DNA of 64,000 bases from Streptomyces sp. ISL-12. Its GTDB lineage: Bacteria > Actinomycetota > Actinomycetes > Streptomycetales > Streptomycetaceae. Below are positions 55,055-64,000 of the stretch, piece after piece. Each line of letters opens with the position of its first letter. Within the stretch, counting starts at the first letter, position 1. Made by a program: the position numbers and the translations under genes. Location: the NCBI RefSeq assembly GCF_018614415.1, contig NZ_JAGGOO010000006.1, forward strand, positions 62,001-126,000. Direction: 5' to 3'. Below the pieces are notes generated by a model. That model was not told the origin of the DNA. It saw only the letters and a program-made list of their open reading frames with translations, and ran no database searches.

Positions 55055-56227
55055 CTACAGTCCCCGGCCCTGCTCGTAGGCCCTCAACTGCTCCGCGCTG
55101 ATCATGCTGGTGTCGAAGAGGCTGGTCTCGTCGAGGGCCTGGGCGGGCTGCTGGGGCTGGGCATAGCCGGGCTGCTGCGCGTCGTACGCGGGCTGCTGGG
55201 GGTCGTAGGCGGCCTGCTGGGGGTCGTAGCCCTGCTGCTGGGCGTCGTAGCCCTGGAAGGGGGCACCGCCCGCCGGATCGTAGCCGGAGGTGGGGGAGTA
55301 GGGATCGGCCTGCTGATAGCCGTACGCGTCCTGCTGGCCGGCGTAGGGCTGCTGCGGGTAGCCGCCGTACGGGTCGGGCTGCTGCTGGGCGTAGCCGTAC
55401 GCGGTCTGGTCGGCCGGGGCCGCCTGGGCCGCCGCCACCGGCTGCTGCTGTTGCTGCTGCTGCTCGGTGTACTCCTGCTGCCGGGTCTGCTCGGCGGCGG
55501 CGTCGCTGTCGGCGAGGGCGGCCAGGTCGGCGAGGTAGTCGGCGTCGCTGGAGTGCTGGCGGGTGGTGGTGTCGTCGGCGAGGGCGCCGAGGTCGTCGGT
55601 GGCGAGCCGGCCGTGCAGCTTCTGCCGGCCGCGGCCGACGGCCTCCAGGGTCTTGGCCAGCACCGCCTCGAAGGCGCCCAGTTTGACGTCGACGTAGGCG
55701 TCGGCGTCGCGGCGCAGGGTCTCCGGGTCGTGGCTGCGCTCGGGGGCGTCCTCGTCCTCGTAACCGTTCTCGTCCGTGCCCGGTCCGGTGCCGAGGAGCT
55801 TCTCGCGGCCCCGGCCGACCGAGCCGAGCGTCTTGGTGAGGACGACCTCGAAGTTGGCGAGCTTGGAGTCGACGTAGTCGTCGGCCTCGGCGCGGATCTC
55901 CTCGGCCTCGCGGCGGGCCTCGGTGAGGATGCGGTCGGCCTCGGCCTGGGAGCGGCGGACGACCTCCATGTCGGAGATCAGGGAGCCGCGCTCGGCGTGC
56001 GCGCTCTCGATGATGCGCTCGGCCTCCTGGCGGGCCTGCTCCACCAGTTGCTCGCGGTCGCCGATCAGCTCCTGGGCCTGGGCGAGGGAGCCGGGCAGCG
56101 CGGCCCGTACCTCTTCCAGCAGGGAGAGCAGGTCGGCGCGGTTGACCACGCAGGAGGCCGACATGGGCATGGATCGGGCGCCGGAGACCGTCGAGACGAT
56201 CTCGTCCAGCTTCTTCTGCACGTCCAC
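55055..56227 (-). CDS. DivIVA-like coiled-coil protein with duplicated module and Q/P/Y-rich tail
   Basis: The 390-aa protein (MDVQKKLDEIVSTVSGARSM) is orthologous in position to Rv2927c of Mycobacterium. Its core is a long coiled coil (LVEQARQEAERIIESAHAER). Two similar modules follow: ADDYVDSKLANFEVVLTKTL with GSVGRGREKLLG, and ADAYVDVKLGAFEAVLAKTL with EAVGRGRQKLHG. From about 245 on it is low-complexity QQQQQQQP and PYGGYPQQPY, then GYDPQQAAYDPQQPAYDAQQ repeats. No membrane segment. Probably a scaffold in polar growth or cell division; the tail may be phase-separating. Function unproven. Confidence 0.85.
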   Translation of the reverse strand: MDVQKKLDEIVSTVSGARSMPMSASCVVNRADLLSLLEEVRAALPGSLAQAQELIGDREQLVEQARQEAERIIESAHAERGSLISDMEVVRRSQAEADRILTEARREAEEIRAEADDYVDSKLANFEVVLTKTLGSVGRGREKLLGTGPGTDENGYEDEDAPERSHDPETLRRDADAYVDVKLGAFEAVLAKTLEAVGRGRQKLHGRLATDDLGALADDTTTRQHSSDADYLADLAALADSDAAAEQTRQQEYTEQQQQQQQPVAAAQAAPADQTAYGYAQQQPDPYGGYPQQPYAGQQDAYGYQQADPYSPTSGYDPAGGAPFQGYDAQQQGYDPQQAAYDPQQPAYDAQQPGYAQPQQPAQALDETSLFDTSMISAEQLRAYEQGRGL

Positions 56228-56314
56228 CGTGTGCTCGCCACTCTCTACAGCTGTGTTGGAGACGGACGGGACGACTGTACGGCTCCGGGGCGGGCGCCGG
56301 ACACCGCCCCGGGG

Positions 56315-56794
56315 TCAGTCCTTGCGCAGCCGTTCGGCGAGGGCCTCGTGGACCAGCGGGGGCACCAGGTGGGAGACGTCGCCGCCCCAGGTCGCGACCT
56401 CCTTGACCAGCGAGGAGGACAGGAAGCTGTAGGTGGGGTTGGTGGGCATGAAGAGGGTCTCCACGCCCGAGAGCCCGTTGTTCATCTGGGCCATCTGGAG
56501 TTCGTAGTCGAAGTCGCTGACCGCACGCAGGCCCTTGACGATGGCCGGGATCTCGCGCTCCTTGCAGAAGTCGACGAGGAGGCCGTGGAAGGACTCGACG
56601 CGGACGTTGCCGTACTCGGCGGTCACCCGGCCGATGAGGTCGATCCGCTCCTCGATCTCGAAGAGGCCCTTCTTGGACTGGTTGATCATCACGGCGACGT
56701 AGACCTCGTCGTACAGCCGGGAGGCCCGGGCGATGATGTCCAGATGTCCGTTGGTGATCGGGTCGAACGACCCGGGACAGACGGCGCGGCGCAC
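56315..56794 (-). CDS. coaD: Phosphopantetheine adenylyltransferase
   Basis: The 159-aa hexamer transfers AMP to 4'-phosphopantetheine in CoA synthesis. VRRAVCPGSFDPITNGHLDI carries the T/HxGH motif (TNGH, 14-17); PTNPTYSFLSSSLVKEVATW holds the C-terminal ISSSxxR-like motif. GTG 56794 follows GAGGGA and gives the family length. An upstream ATG (56824, overlapping the rsmD stop as ATGA) would add ten residues and cannot be excluded. It follows rsmD directly. Confidence 0.95.
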   Translation of the reverse strand: MRRAVCPGSFDPITNGHLDIIARASRLYDEVYVAVMINQSKKGLFEIEERIDLIGRVTAEYGNVRVESFHGLLVDFCKEREIPAIVKGLRAVSDFDYELQMAQMNNGLSGVETLFMPTNPTYSFLSSSLVKEVATWGGDVSHLVPPLVHEALAERLRKD

Positions 56795-56820
56795 TTGAGA
56801 TCCCTCGCTCTCGAGTCCGG

Positions 56821-57405
56821 TCATCGTGCGTCTTCGCACGTGGAGGCGGCGCGACCGTACCAAAACGTTCCCTCGCCGTAGCGACGGGCCCGGATCGCGT
56901 CGAACCCCTCCGGCCACCGGAACTCCCCGCCCCTGGTGCTGCGCTCCACGGTGACGAGGGCGTCGTCCGCGAGCCAGCCCTGGGCGCGGAGTGTGAGCAG
57001 GATCTCCCGAAGATCGTCGTCGGACACGGCGTACGGCGGATCCAGGAAGACCAGGTCGTACGGGTCCTCCGGCGGGGTCTGGACGATCTGCTGGGCCTTG
57101 CCCGCCCTGACCTCGGCACCGGGGAGGCGGAGCGTCTTCACGTTCTCCCGGGCGGTGCGGACGGCTCTCGCGTCGGCCTCCACGAGAAGGACGTGGCCGG
57201 CGCCCCGGGAGAGGGCTTCCAGGCCGACGGCGCCGGAGCCGGCGTACAGGTCGAGGACCCGCTCGCCGTCCAGGGGGCCGCCGAGGAGGGCCTGCCAGGT
57301 GGAGAAGAGGCCCTCGCGGGCGCGGTCGGAGGTGGGGCGGGTGCCGGTCCCCGGCGGGACGGCCAGGCGGCGTCCGCCGGCTTCGCCGGCGATCACGCGG
57401 GTCAT
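56821..57405 (-). CDS. rsmD: 16S rRNA guanine-N2-methyltransferase RsmD
   Basis: The 194-aa class I methyltransferase modifies G966-equivalent of 16S rRNA. MTRVIAGEAGGRRLAVPPGT, then RPTSDRAREGLFSTWQALL, VLDLYAGSGAVGLEALSRGA (SAM site), and LVFLDPPYAVSDDDL with the catalytic (N/D)PPY motif. ATG 57405. It is ahead of coaD in the usual rsmD-coaD pair. Confidence 0.95.
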   Translation of the reverse strand: MTRVIAGEAGGRRLAVPPGTGTRPTSDRAREGLFSTWQALLGGPLDGERVLDLYAGSGAVGLEALSRGAGHVLLVEADARAVRTARENVKTLRLPGAEVRAGKAQQIVQTPPEDPYDLVFLDPPYAVSDDDLREILLTLRAQGWLADDALVTVERSTRGGEFRWPEGFDAIRARRYGEGTFWYGRAASTCEDAR

Positions 57406-57512
57406 GTGTGGTCCTTGGTGGTTAGCGACTGACGGTTTCAGTGTGGCTGGTCGCGCGCACGCGGCGGTAGCCGCATACCGAACACCGCCCCGCGCCCCTG
57501 GGGCACCTGTCC

Positions 57513-59720
57513 TCAGCCCTTTTCCAGGTACTGCTCCCTCTCCTCGTCCAAGAGGGCGTCCAGGGCCGTGCGCAGACCGGGGAGGCTGGTCAGCTCCGGG
57601 TCGGCTGCCACCACCGTCGCCGCCTCCGCTCTCGCCTCCGCGATGATCTCCTCGTCCTCGATGACGGCCAGGACCTTCAGCGACGTACGGGCCCCGGACT
57701 GGGCCTGGCCGAGGACATCGCCCTCGCGGCGCTGTTCGAGGTCGATGCGGGAGAGTTCGAAGCCGTCCAGGGTGGAGGCGACGGCGTTCAGCCGCTGGCG
57801 GGCGGCGCTGGCCTCGGGCATCTCGGTGACCAGCAGGCACAGGCCGGGCGCCGAGCCGCGGCCCACCCGGCCGCGCAGCTGGTGCAGCTGGGAGACGCCG
57901 AAGCGGTCCGCGTCCATGATCACCATCGCGGTGGCGTTGGGGACGTTGACGCCGACCTCGATGACGGTGGTGGCGACCAGGACGTCGGTCTCGCCCGCGG
58001 CGTAGCGGCGCATGACGGCGTCCTTGTCGTCGGGCTGCATCCGGCCGTGCAGGACCTCGACCTTGAGGCCGCCCAGCGGGCCCTTGGCGAGCTGGTCGGC
58101 GACGTCCAGGACGGCGAGCGGCGGGCGCTTGTCCCCGTCGTCCTGCGGGGCGCCGCCCTTCTTCGCGGTCTTGGGTGTCTCCTCCTCGTCACCGATCCTC
58201 GGGCAGACCACGTACGCCTGGTGGCCGTTCTCCACCTCCTCGCGCACCCGCTCCCAGGCGCGCGCCAGGAAGTGCGGTTTGTCGGCGGCGGGGACGACAT
58301 GGCTGGCGATCGGGGAGCGGCCGGCCGGGAGCTGGTCCAGGACGGAGGTCTCCAGGTCGCCGAAGACGGTCATGGCGACCGTGCGCGGGATGGGCGTGGC
58401 GGTCATCACGAGCAGGTGGGGCGGCTGCTTGCCCTTGCCGCGCAGGGCGTCGCGCTGCTCGACGCCGAAGCGGTGCTGTTCGTCGACGACGACGAGGCCG
58501 AGGTCGTGGAACTGGACCTTGTCCTCGATCAGCGCGTGGGTGCCGATCACGATGCCGGCCTCGCCGGTGGCCAGGTCGAGCATGGCCTGGCGGCGGGCGG
58601 CGGTGCCCATCGAGCCGGTGAGCAGTACGACCTTGGTGGCGTGCTCGGAGCCGCCGAGCATGCCGCCTTCGGCCAACTCGCCCATCATCTCCACGACCGA
58701 CCGGTGGTGCTGCTGGGCCAGCACTTCGGTGGGCGCGAGCATCGCGGCCTGTCCCCCGGCGTCGACGACGGCGAGCATGGCGCGCAGGGCGACCATCGTC
58801 TTGCCGCTGCCGACCTCTCCCTGGAGCAGCCGGTGCATCGGGTGGTCCGTGGCGAGGTCGGTGAAGATCTCGGCGGAGACCTGCCGCTGCCCCTCGGTGA
58901 GGGTGAAGGGGAGGCGGTCGTCGAAGGCGGTCAGCAGGCCGTCGGGCCTGGGTTCGCGGGGGACGGCGGGGAGCTGGGTCTCGGCGTGCCGGCGGCGGGC
59001 CAGGGCGACCTGGAGGACGAACGCCTCGTCCCACTTCAGGCGGGCGCGGGCGTCGGCGACGTCGGCCTGGGTGTGCGGGCGGTGGATCTTGAGCAGGGCC
59101 TCGGGGAGGGAGACCAGGCCGCGTCCCTCGCGCAGGGACGCGGGGAGCGGGTCGACGGCCTCCTGGGCGGCGGGCAGCACCGTCTGGATCGCCTTGGCGA
59201 GCTTCCAGGACTCCAGCTTGGCGGTGGCGGGGTAGAGCGGGATGAGGGCGCCGGCCCAGCTCTCCACCGTCTCCTCGCTGTCTCCTCGTAGCAACTCGTA
59301 GGCCGGATGGGCCAGTTGCAACCGGCGGTTGAAGACGGAGACCTTGCCCGAGAACATCGCGCGGGTGCCCGGCAGCAGGTCCTTGTGGGGTTTGTGGACG
59401 CCGTTGCCGAAGAAGACCAGCGTGAGCCGGCCGCTGCCGTCGGTGATGGTCACTTCGAGGCGCTGCCCCTTGCCGCGCGGGGCCTTGGCCGACGCGAACG
59501 TGTGCAGGCGGGCGTCGGCGACCTGGGCGACCACCGTGACGTGCTCGTCCATGGGGAGGTCGGCGAGGTGGGTGAGCTGCCCGCGCTCCTCGTATCTGCG
59601 CGGGTAGTGGTGGAGCAGGTCACCGACGGTGTGCAGGCCGAGGTGCTCGGCCATCACCTTCGCGGTGGCGGGGCCGAGCACCTTCTTCAGGGGTTCTCGC
59701 AGTGCGGGCACGGGATCCAT
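57513..59720 (-). CDS. recG: ATP-dependent DNA helicase RecG
   Basis: The 735-aa helicase remodels stalled forks and branched DNA. The N-terminal wedge domain is (PLKKVLGPATAKVMAEHLGL...), Walker A GEVGSGKTMVALRA, DEQH motif VVDEQHRFGVEQR, TATPIPRTVAMTVFGDLETS, and the C-terminal VEVLHGRMQPDDKDAVMRRY, VIEVGVNVPNATAMVI, QLRGRVGR. ATG 59720 is taken; GTG 59741 is also in frame. It lies between rsmD and the DhaL-type gene. Confidence 0.95.
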   Translation of the reverse strand: MDPVPALREPLKKVLGPATAKVMAEHLGLHTVGDLLHHYPRRYEERGQLTHLADLPMDEHVTVVAQVADARLHTFASAKAPRGKGQRLEVTITDGSGRLTLVFFGNGVHKPHKDLLPGTRAMFSGKVSVFNRRLQLAHPAYELLRGDSEETVESWAGALIPLYPATAKLESWKLAKAIQTVLPAAQEAVDPLPASLREGRGLVSLPEALLKIHRPHTQADVADARARLKWDEAFVLQVALARRRHAETQLPAVPREPRPDGLLTAFDDRLPFTLTEGQRQVSAEIFTDLATDHPMHRLLQGEVGSGKTMVALRAMLAVVDAGGQAAMLAPTEVLAQQHHRSVVEMMGELAEGGMLGGSEHATKVVLLTGSMGTAARRQAMLDLATGEAGIVIGTHALIEDKVQFHDLGLVVVDEQHRFGVEQRDALRGKGKQPPHLLVMTATPIPRTVAMTVFGDLETSVLDQLPAGRSPIASHVVPAADKPHFLARAWERVREEVENGHQAYVVCPRIGDEEETPKTAKKGGAPQDDGDKRPPLAVLDVADQLAKGPLGGLKVEVLHGRMQPDDKDAVMRRYAAGETDVLVATTVIEVGVNVPNATAMVIMDADRFGVSQLHQLRGRVGRGSAPGLCLLVTEMPEASAARQRLNAVASTLDGFELSRIDLEQRREGDVLGQAQSGARTSLKVLAVIEDEEIIAEARAEAATVVAADPELTSLPGLRTALDALLDEEREQYLEKG

Positions 59721-59769
59721 TGCACACCACGGCACTGACAACGCCCGCCCAGCCCGCCCGGATACTCCG

Positions 59770-61458
59770 CTACTCCACGCCGATGAGCAGCAGCGATCCC
59801 TGCCGCCCGCCCCGGTAGACCACCGTGTCCACCGCGAGGTAGGCCTCCCTGACCCGCGTCTCCAGGTGACCGGCGACGTCCTCGGGGGCGTCGTCGCCGA
59901 GGACGAGGGTGACCAGTTCGCCGCCGGCCGCCAGCATCCGGTCGAGCACGGTCGTCGCGGTCGCGGTCACGTCGGAGCCGATCACCGCCACGTCGCCGTC
60001 GACCAGGCCGAGGACGTCCCCGGCCTGGCAGATCCCGGCCGTGGTCCACGCCTGGCGCTCGGCGACGGCCACCTCGGCGTACCGGGTCGCGCCGGCCGCC
60101 GAGGTCATCGCCACGACGTCCTCGTCGAAGCGCCGGCCGGGTTCGTGCACGGCGAGCGCGGCGATGCCCTGGACCGCGGAGCGGGTCGGGATGAGGGCGA
60201 CCCGGACGCCTTCCGCCCGGACCTGGTCGGCGGCCGCGGCGGCGGTGTGCCGCAGTTCGGCGTCGTTCGGCAGCAGGACCACCTCGCGCGCGTGCGCCCG
60301 GCGGACGGCCTCGGCCAGCTCGCCGCTGGCGGGCGGCTCCCCCGGGCGCGCCAGCACGGCCCGCGCCCCGGCCTGCGTGTAGAGCCCGGCCAGCCCCTCG
60401 CCGGGCACCACCGCCACCACGGCCCGGTCGGCCCGCTCCCGGGGCGGGCGTCCGCCTCCGGTGGTGTGGACGTCGCCCTGCCCGAAGTGGGTGATCCGGA
60501 TGCGGTACGGCCGGCCCGCCTCGACGCCCGCCTCCACGGCGGCCCCCGCGTCGTCGACGTGCACGTGGACGTTCCACAGACCGTCCCCGCCGACCACGAC
60601 CAGGGAGTCCCCGAGGGCGTCCAGCCGCTGCCGCAGCCGTGCGACGGCCGCGTCCTCGGCCTCCAGGAGGTAGATCACCTCGAAGGCGGGTCCGCCCTCG
60701 CCCGAAGGACACTCCCCTTCCGTGTCTCCCACGCGCGTGTACGGCCCCGGAGCCTGGGCCGGCGTCTCCCCCGTCAGCGTCTCCACCAGCGCCGCCAGCA
60801 CCGTCACCAGGCCGTGCCCGCCCGCGTCGACCACTCCGGCGCGCTCCAGGGCGGGCAGTTGCCCCGGGGTCGCGGCCAGCGCCGTCCGGGCACCCTCGTA
60901 GGCCGCGCGGGCCACGGCGTCACAGCCGCCCCGCGCGCGGTCCGCCGCGTCGGCGGCGGCCGACGCGACGGTCAGAACGGTGCCCTCGACCGGGTGGGCG
61001 ACGGCCTGCCGGGCGGAGTCGGCCGCGCGGCGCAGCGCGCGCCGCAGCTCGGGCGCCTCGGTGCGCGCCCCCTCGCTGCACGTCTCCTCGGCACCCGCCC
61101 GTTCCCTCTGCTCCGCGAGCACCTGCGCCATGCCGCGCAGCAGTTGCGCCAGGATCGTCCCGGAGTTGCCCCGCGCGCCGATCAGCGCGCCGTGCGCCAT
61201 CGCCCGCGCGGCCTCCGCCAGCGAGGGCCCCCGGCCGGTCCCGGCGTCCCCCGCCTCGTGCCCCGAGAACACCGCCTCCACCGCCGCCGCAGCCGACTCC
61301 ACCGTCAGGTACAGGTTGGTGCCGGTGTCCCCGTCGGCGACCGGGTAGACGTTGATCGCGTCGATCTCCTCGCGCGCCCGCCCCAGCGCGCTCAGCGCCA
61401 GACCGCACCAGGTACGCACCGCCAGAGCGTCGAAGAACCTCTGCGGCACCTGCGCCAC
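59770..61458 (-). CDS. DAK2/DhaL-domain protein, FakA-like fatty acid kinase
   Basis: The 562-aa protein starts at GTG 61458 after GGGAGG (VAQVPQRFFDALAVRTW). The DhaL domain has EIDAINVYPVADGDTGTNLY (magnesium and ATP site), MAHGALIGARGNSGTILAQL and VVDAGGHGLV. The remaining two thirds match the FakA middle and DegV-like C-terminal domain. FakA phosphorylates fatty acids presented by FakB/DegV lipid carriers. No degV gene is adjacent. In Actinobacteria this gene neighbours rpmB and recG as here; a role in lipid recycling is inferred. Confidence 0.88.
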   Translation of the reverse strand: MAQVPQRFFDALAVRTWCGLALSALGRAREEIDAINVYPVADGDTGTNLYLTVESAAAAVEAVFSGHEAGDAGTGRGPSLAEAARAMAHGALIGARGNSGTILAQLLRGMAQVLAEQRERAGAEETCSEGARTEAPELRRALRRAADSARQAVAHPVEGTVLTVASAAADAADRARGGCDAVARAAYEGARTALAATPGQLPALERAGVVDAGGHGLVTVLAALVETLTGETPAQAPGPYTRVGDTEGECPSGEGGPAFEVIYLLEAEDAAVARLRQRLDALGDSLVVVGGDGLWNVHVHVDDAGAAVEAGVEAGRPYRIRITHFGQGDVHTTGGGRPPRERADRAVVAVVPGEGLAGLYTQAGARAVLARPGEPPASGELAEAVRRAHAREVVLLPNDAELRHTAAAAADQVRAEGVRVALIPTRSAVQGIAALAVHEPGRRFDEDVVAMTSAAGATRYAEVAVAERQAWTTAGICQAGDVLGLVDGDVAVIGSDVTATATTVLDRMLAAGGELVTLVLGDDAPEDVAGHLETRVREAYLAVDTVVYRGGRQGSLLLIGVE

Positions 61459-61759
61459 CTGCGCCTCCCTGAACTGCTGGATCACCTGGACCCGGGGCCT
61501 GGACGTGGCACGCAGCGTAGACCCCGGGGCGGCGTCCGCCGGAACAGGGCCGGAGCAGGGCCGCGGCAGGAGCCTGATCAGGCATGGTAGTTTCGTTGTA
61601 CGGACGCAGTCGTTGTATGCTGCTCCGGTTGCCCGATCCCGATCGGGCCATTCCCCCTGGCACCGCCACTCAGATCACGGTCGCTCGCAAGAGCCCGAGA
61701 CCTCGATTCCGGCATGCCGGGATCAACCGTAAGTGCATCTGAAGTCTTTGGAGTGACCC

Positions 61760-61945
61760 GTGGCTGCCAACTGCGACGTCTGCGGCAAGGGGCCGGGCTT
61801 CGGCAACAACATCTCGCACTCGCACCGCCGTACGTCCCGCCGCTGGAACCCCAACATCCAGCGTGTTCGTACCGTGGTGGGCGGGACGCCGAAGCGCGTG
61901 AACGCTTGCACCTCGTGCATCAAGGCCGGCAAGGTCTCGCGCTGA
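61760..61945 (+). CDS. rpmB: 50S ribosomal protein L28, zinc-binding form
   Basis: The 61-aa protein starts at GTG 61760 with GGAG six bases upstream. [20 protein letters not shown] holds the first CxxC, and TSCIKAGKV the second Cys pair region, so this is the C+ (zinc) form. [20 protein letters not shown] is the L28 signature. It is divergent from the FakA-like gene with the promoter in 61,486-61,759, and is followed by a strong terminator. Confidence 0.96.
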   Translation: MAANCDVCGKGPGFGNNISHSHRRTSRRWNPNIQRVRTVVGGTPKRVNACTSCIKAGKVSR

Positions 61946-61984
61946 CGCTCAGCAACAGCGCGCGGCCACTGTCGGTTCGCTGCG

Positions 61985-62018
61985 AGAAGCCGGTCCACCT
62001 CAGGGTGGGCCGGCTTCT
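61985..62018 (+). terminator. Terminator after rpmB
   Basis: A 15-bp stem (61985-61999 with 62004-62018, one G-U pair) with a TCAG loop, 40 bp past the stop, followed by TGCCG. Confidence 0.9.
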
Positions 62019-62127
62019 TGCCGTGCGCGCCTGACGCCGTAGGTGTTTGACGCCGTGCGCGCTTGACTGTGCCGTGCCCGCGCTCGGCCGCGTGCCGGCG
62101 CCGACGTGCCGTGCACGCCGTACGCCG

Positions 62128-62918
<791 letters not shown>

Positions 62919-62922
<4 letters not shown>

Positions 62923-63887
62923 CCCTCGATCTCCCCTCCGAAGTGGTCCCAGCCGCCGGCGCTGGTCCAGGGCGCCCCGTCGACGGTCACCTGGGGCAGC
63001 GCCGAGGGGTGCAGGACCTCGCCGATGACCTTCCAGCGGGCGGGCAGCTTCACCTCCGGCGCGAAGGTGGCCACGATCGCGTGGTCCTCTCCCCCGGTCA
63101 GCACCCACTGCATCGGGTCGACGCCGACGGCCTGGCCGATGTCGTTCATCTGGGACGGGATGTCGATCTGCCCGGAGCGGATGTCGATCCTGACCTTGCT
63201 CGCCTCCGCGATGTGGCCCAGGTCCGCGATCAGCCCGTCGCTGACGTCGCACATGGCGGTCGCGCCGAGCCCGGCGGCGGTCGGCCCGGCGTGGTACGGC
63301 GGCTCCGGGCGCCGGTGCGCCTCGACGAAGGCGCGCGGGGAACGGAAGCCCCGGGAGAGCACGGCGAACCCGGCGGCGGACCAGCCGAGCCAGCCGGTCA
63401 CCGCGACCAGGTCGCCGGGGCGGGCGCCGGCCCGGGTCACCGGTTCCTGGCCGCGCAGGTCGCCGAGGGCGGTGATGGACACGGTGATGGTGTCGCCGCG
63501 CACCACGTCGCCGCCGACCACGGCGGCACCGGCGACCTGGCACTCGTCGCGCAGCCCGTCCATCAGCTCGGTCGGCCAGGTCACGGGGCATTCGGCGGGG
63601 ACCACCAGGCCGAGCAGCAGCGCGGTCGGCACGGCGCCCATCGCCGCGATGTCGGCCAGGTTCTGGGCCGCGGCCTTGCGGCCGACGTCGTAGGCGGTGG
63701 ACCAGTCACGGCGGAAGTGCCGGCCCTCCACGAGTATGTCGGTGGTGGCCACCACCCGCCGGTCGGGCGCGGCGACCACCGCGGCGTCGTCGCCGGGGCC
63801 GATCCGGACCGCCGGGGTGGTGGTGAGACGGGAGGTGAGCTCCCTGATGAGCCCGAACTCCCCGAGCTCACCAACAGTGCCCTTCAT
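62919..63887 (-). CDS. thiL: Thiamine-monophosphate kinase
   Basis: The 322-aa enzyme phosphorylates thiamine monophosphate to the active cofactor [84 protein letters not shown] and [12 protein letters not shown] are the PurM/ThiL-family motifs. ATG 63887 behind GGAGC. Leads thiL-thiD; no TPP riboswitch is seen in the available 113 bp upstream. Confidence 0.95.
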
Positions 63888-63937
63888 GGTCCTGCTCCCC
63901 TTCCGTCCCGGTCCGTACCCGGTCGCGCGTCGTCTGT

Positions 63938-64000
63938 GTGTACCAAGGTCGTGCACCAAGGTCGGCACCAAGGTCGTGCACCAGGGCCGTGACCAAGGTC
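63938..64000. repeat. Direct repeats upstream of thiL, running off the window
   Basis: About five units of the type (g)caccaaggtcgtg, spaced 12-16 bp, occupy the last 60 bases. The array continues past the end of the window, so copy number is unknown. Confidence 0.8.

Noticed and set aside
54249..57119. 956-codon minus frame joining DUF177, coiled-coil, coaD and rsmD regions
   Set aside because: Only its last 214 codons are a real gene; the rest runs through other genes in the wrong frame.
61580..61759. Classical -35/-10 promoter for rpmB (TTGTAC ... TATGCT)
   Set aside because: Spacing of about 14 bp is too short and alternatives are equally weak; only a promoter region can be claimed.

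Overview
The window is about 64 kb of a very GC-rich chromosome with almost exclusively G/C third codon positions, many GTG starts, and ATGA or few-base overlaps between genes. It is from a Streptomyces. Genus markers are the sporulation sigma factor WhiG, the NsdA-type regulator, four tandem type I signal peptidases (SipW/X/Y/Z type), a GlcP-type glucose permease, an LAETG sortase substrate, and a GlnR-type operator in front of amtB-glnK. The gene order also follows the conserved actinobacterial core known from Mycobacterium: rlmN, cdsA, frr, pyrH, tsf, rpsB, dprA, comM, yraN, lepB-like genes, rplS, trmD, rimM, KH protein, rpsP, ffh, glnD, glnB/K, amtB, ftsY, smc, acyP, mutM, rnc, rpmF, coaD, rsmD, recG, rpmB, thiL. 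No phage, IS element, CRISPR array, intact tRNA, rRNA or biosynthetic gene cluster was seen.

Layout. (1) 1-8.4 kb: 5'-truncated LOG-family gene, an LAETG surface protein, a mycothiol-dependent isomerase-like protein, a thiamine-type ABC transporter behind a TPP riboswitch, RlmN, and a GIY-YIG-like protein. (2) 8.4-13.8 kb: cdsA-frr, pyrH, tsf, rpsB with strong terminator or attenuator hairpins, then a divergent M23 peptidase. (3) 13.8-20.8 kb: a small gene broken by a stop codon, a TetR regulator, whiG, then yraN-comM-dprA, DUF2469 and a Nudix hydrolase. (4) 20.7-28.2 kb: four signal peptidase genes, rplS, trmD-rimM, the KH protein, rpsP, and an SprT-like protein. (5) 28.6-37.6 kb: methyltransferase, FtsH-type protease, ffh, glnD-glnK-amtB with GlnR boxes. 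(6) 37.8-45.8 kb: nsdA, a primase/polymerase-like orphan, ftsY, an NCS1 permease and a GlcP-like glucose permease. (7) 45.8-57.4 kb: smc, a tiny conserved coiled-coil protein, acyP, a CAP-domain protein, an HxlR regulator, mutM-rnc-rpmF-DUF177, a DivIVA-like coiled-coil protein, coaD-rsmD. (8) 57.5-64 kb: recG, a DhaL/FakA-like protein, rpmB divergent from it, thiD-thiL.

How the genes work together. Most supply core functions. Translation: S2, EF-Ts, Frr, S16, L19, L28, L32, RimM, TrmD, RlmN, RsmD, RNase III. Secretion: Ffh, FtsY, four signal peptidases. Chromosome maintenance: SMC, RecG, MutM, DprA, ComM. Nitrogen sensing: AmtB, GlnK, GlnD. Thiamine: a riboswitch-controlled transporter at one end of the window and ThiD/ThiL at the other. 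Streptomyces-specific genes (whiG, nsdA, LAETG protein, CAP protein) are set between these conserved blocks.

No clearly novel multi-gene system is visible. The most notable items are: a sipX 3' end that has run through its probable stop into sipY; a nonsense-interrupted small gene; tandem-repeat expansions inside otherwise conserved proteins (DprA, ThiQ-like ATPase, SipY); probable operators upstream of glcP and the CAP gene; and a few unannotated small ORFs.
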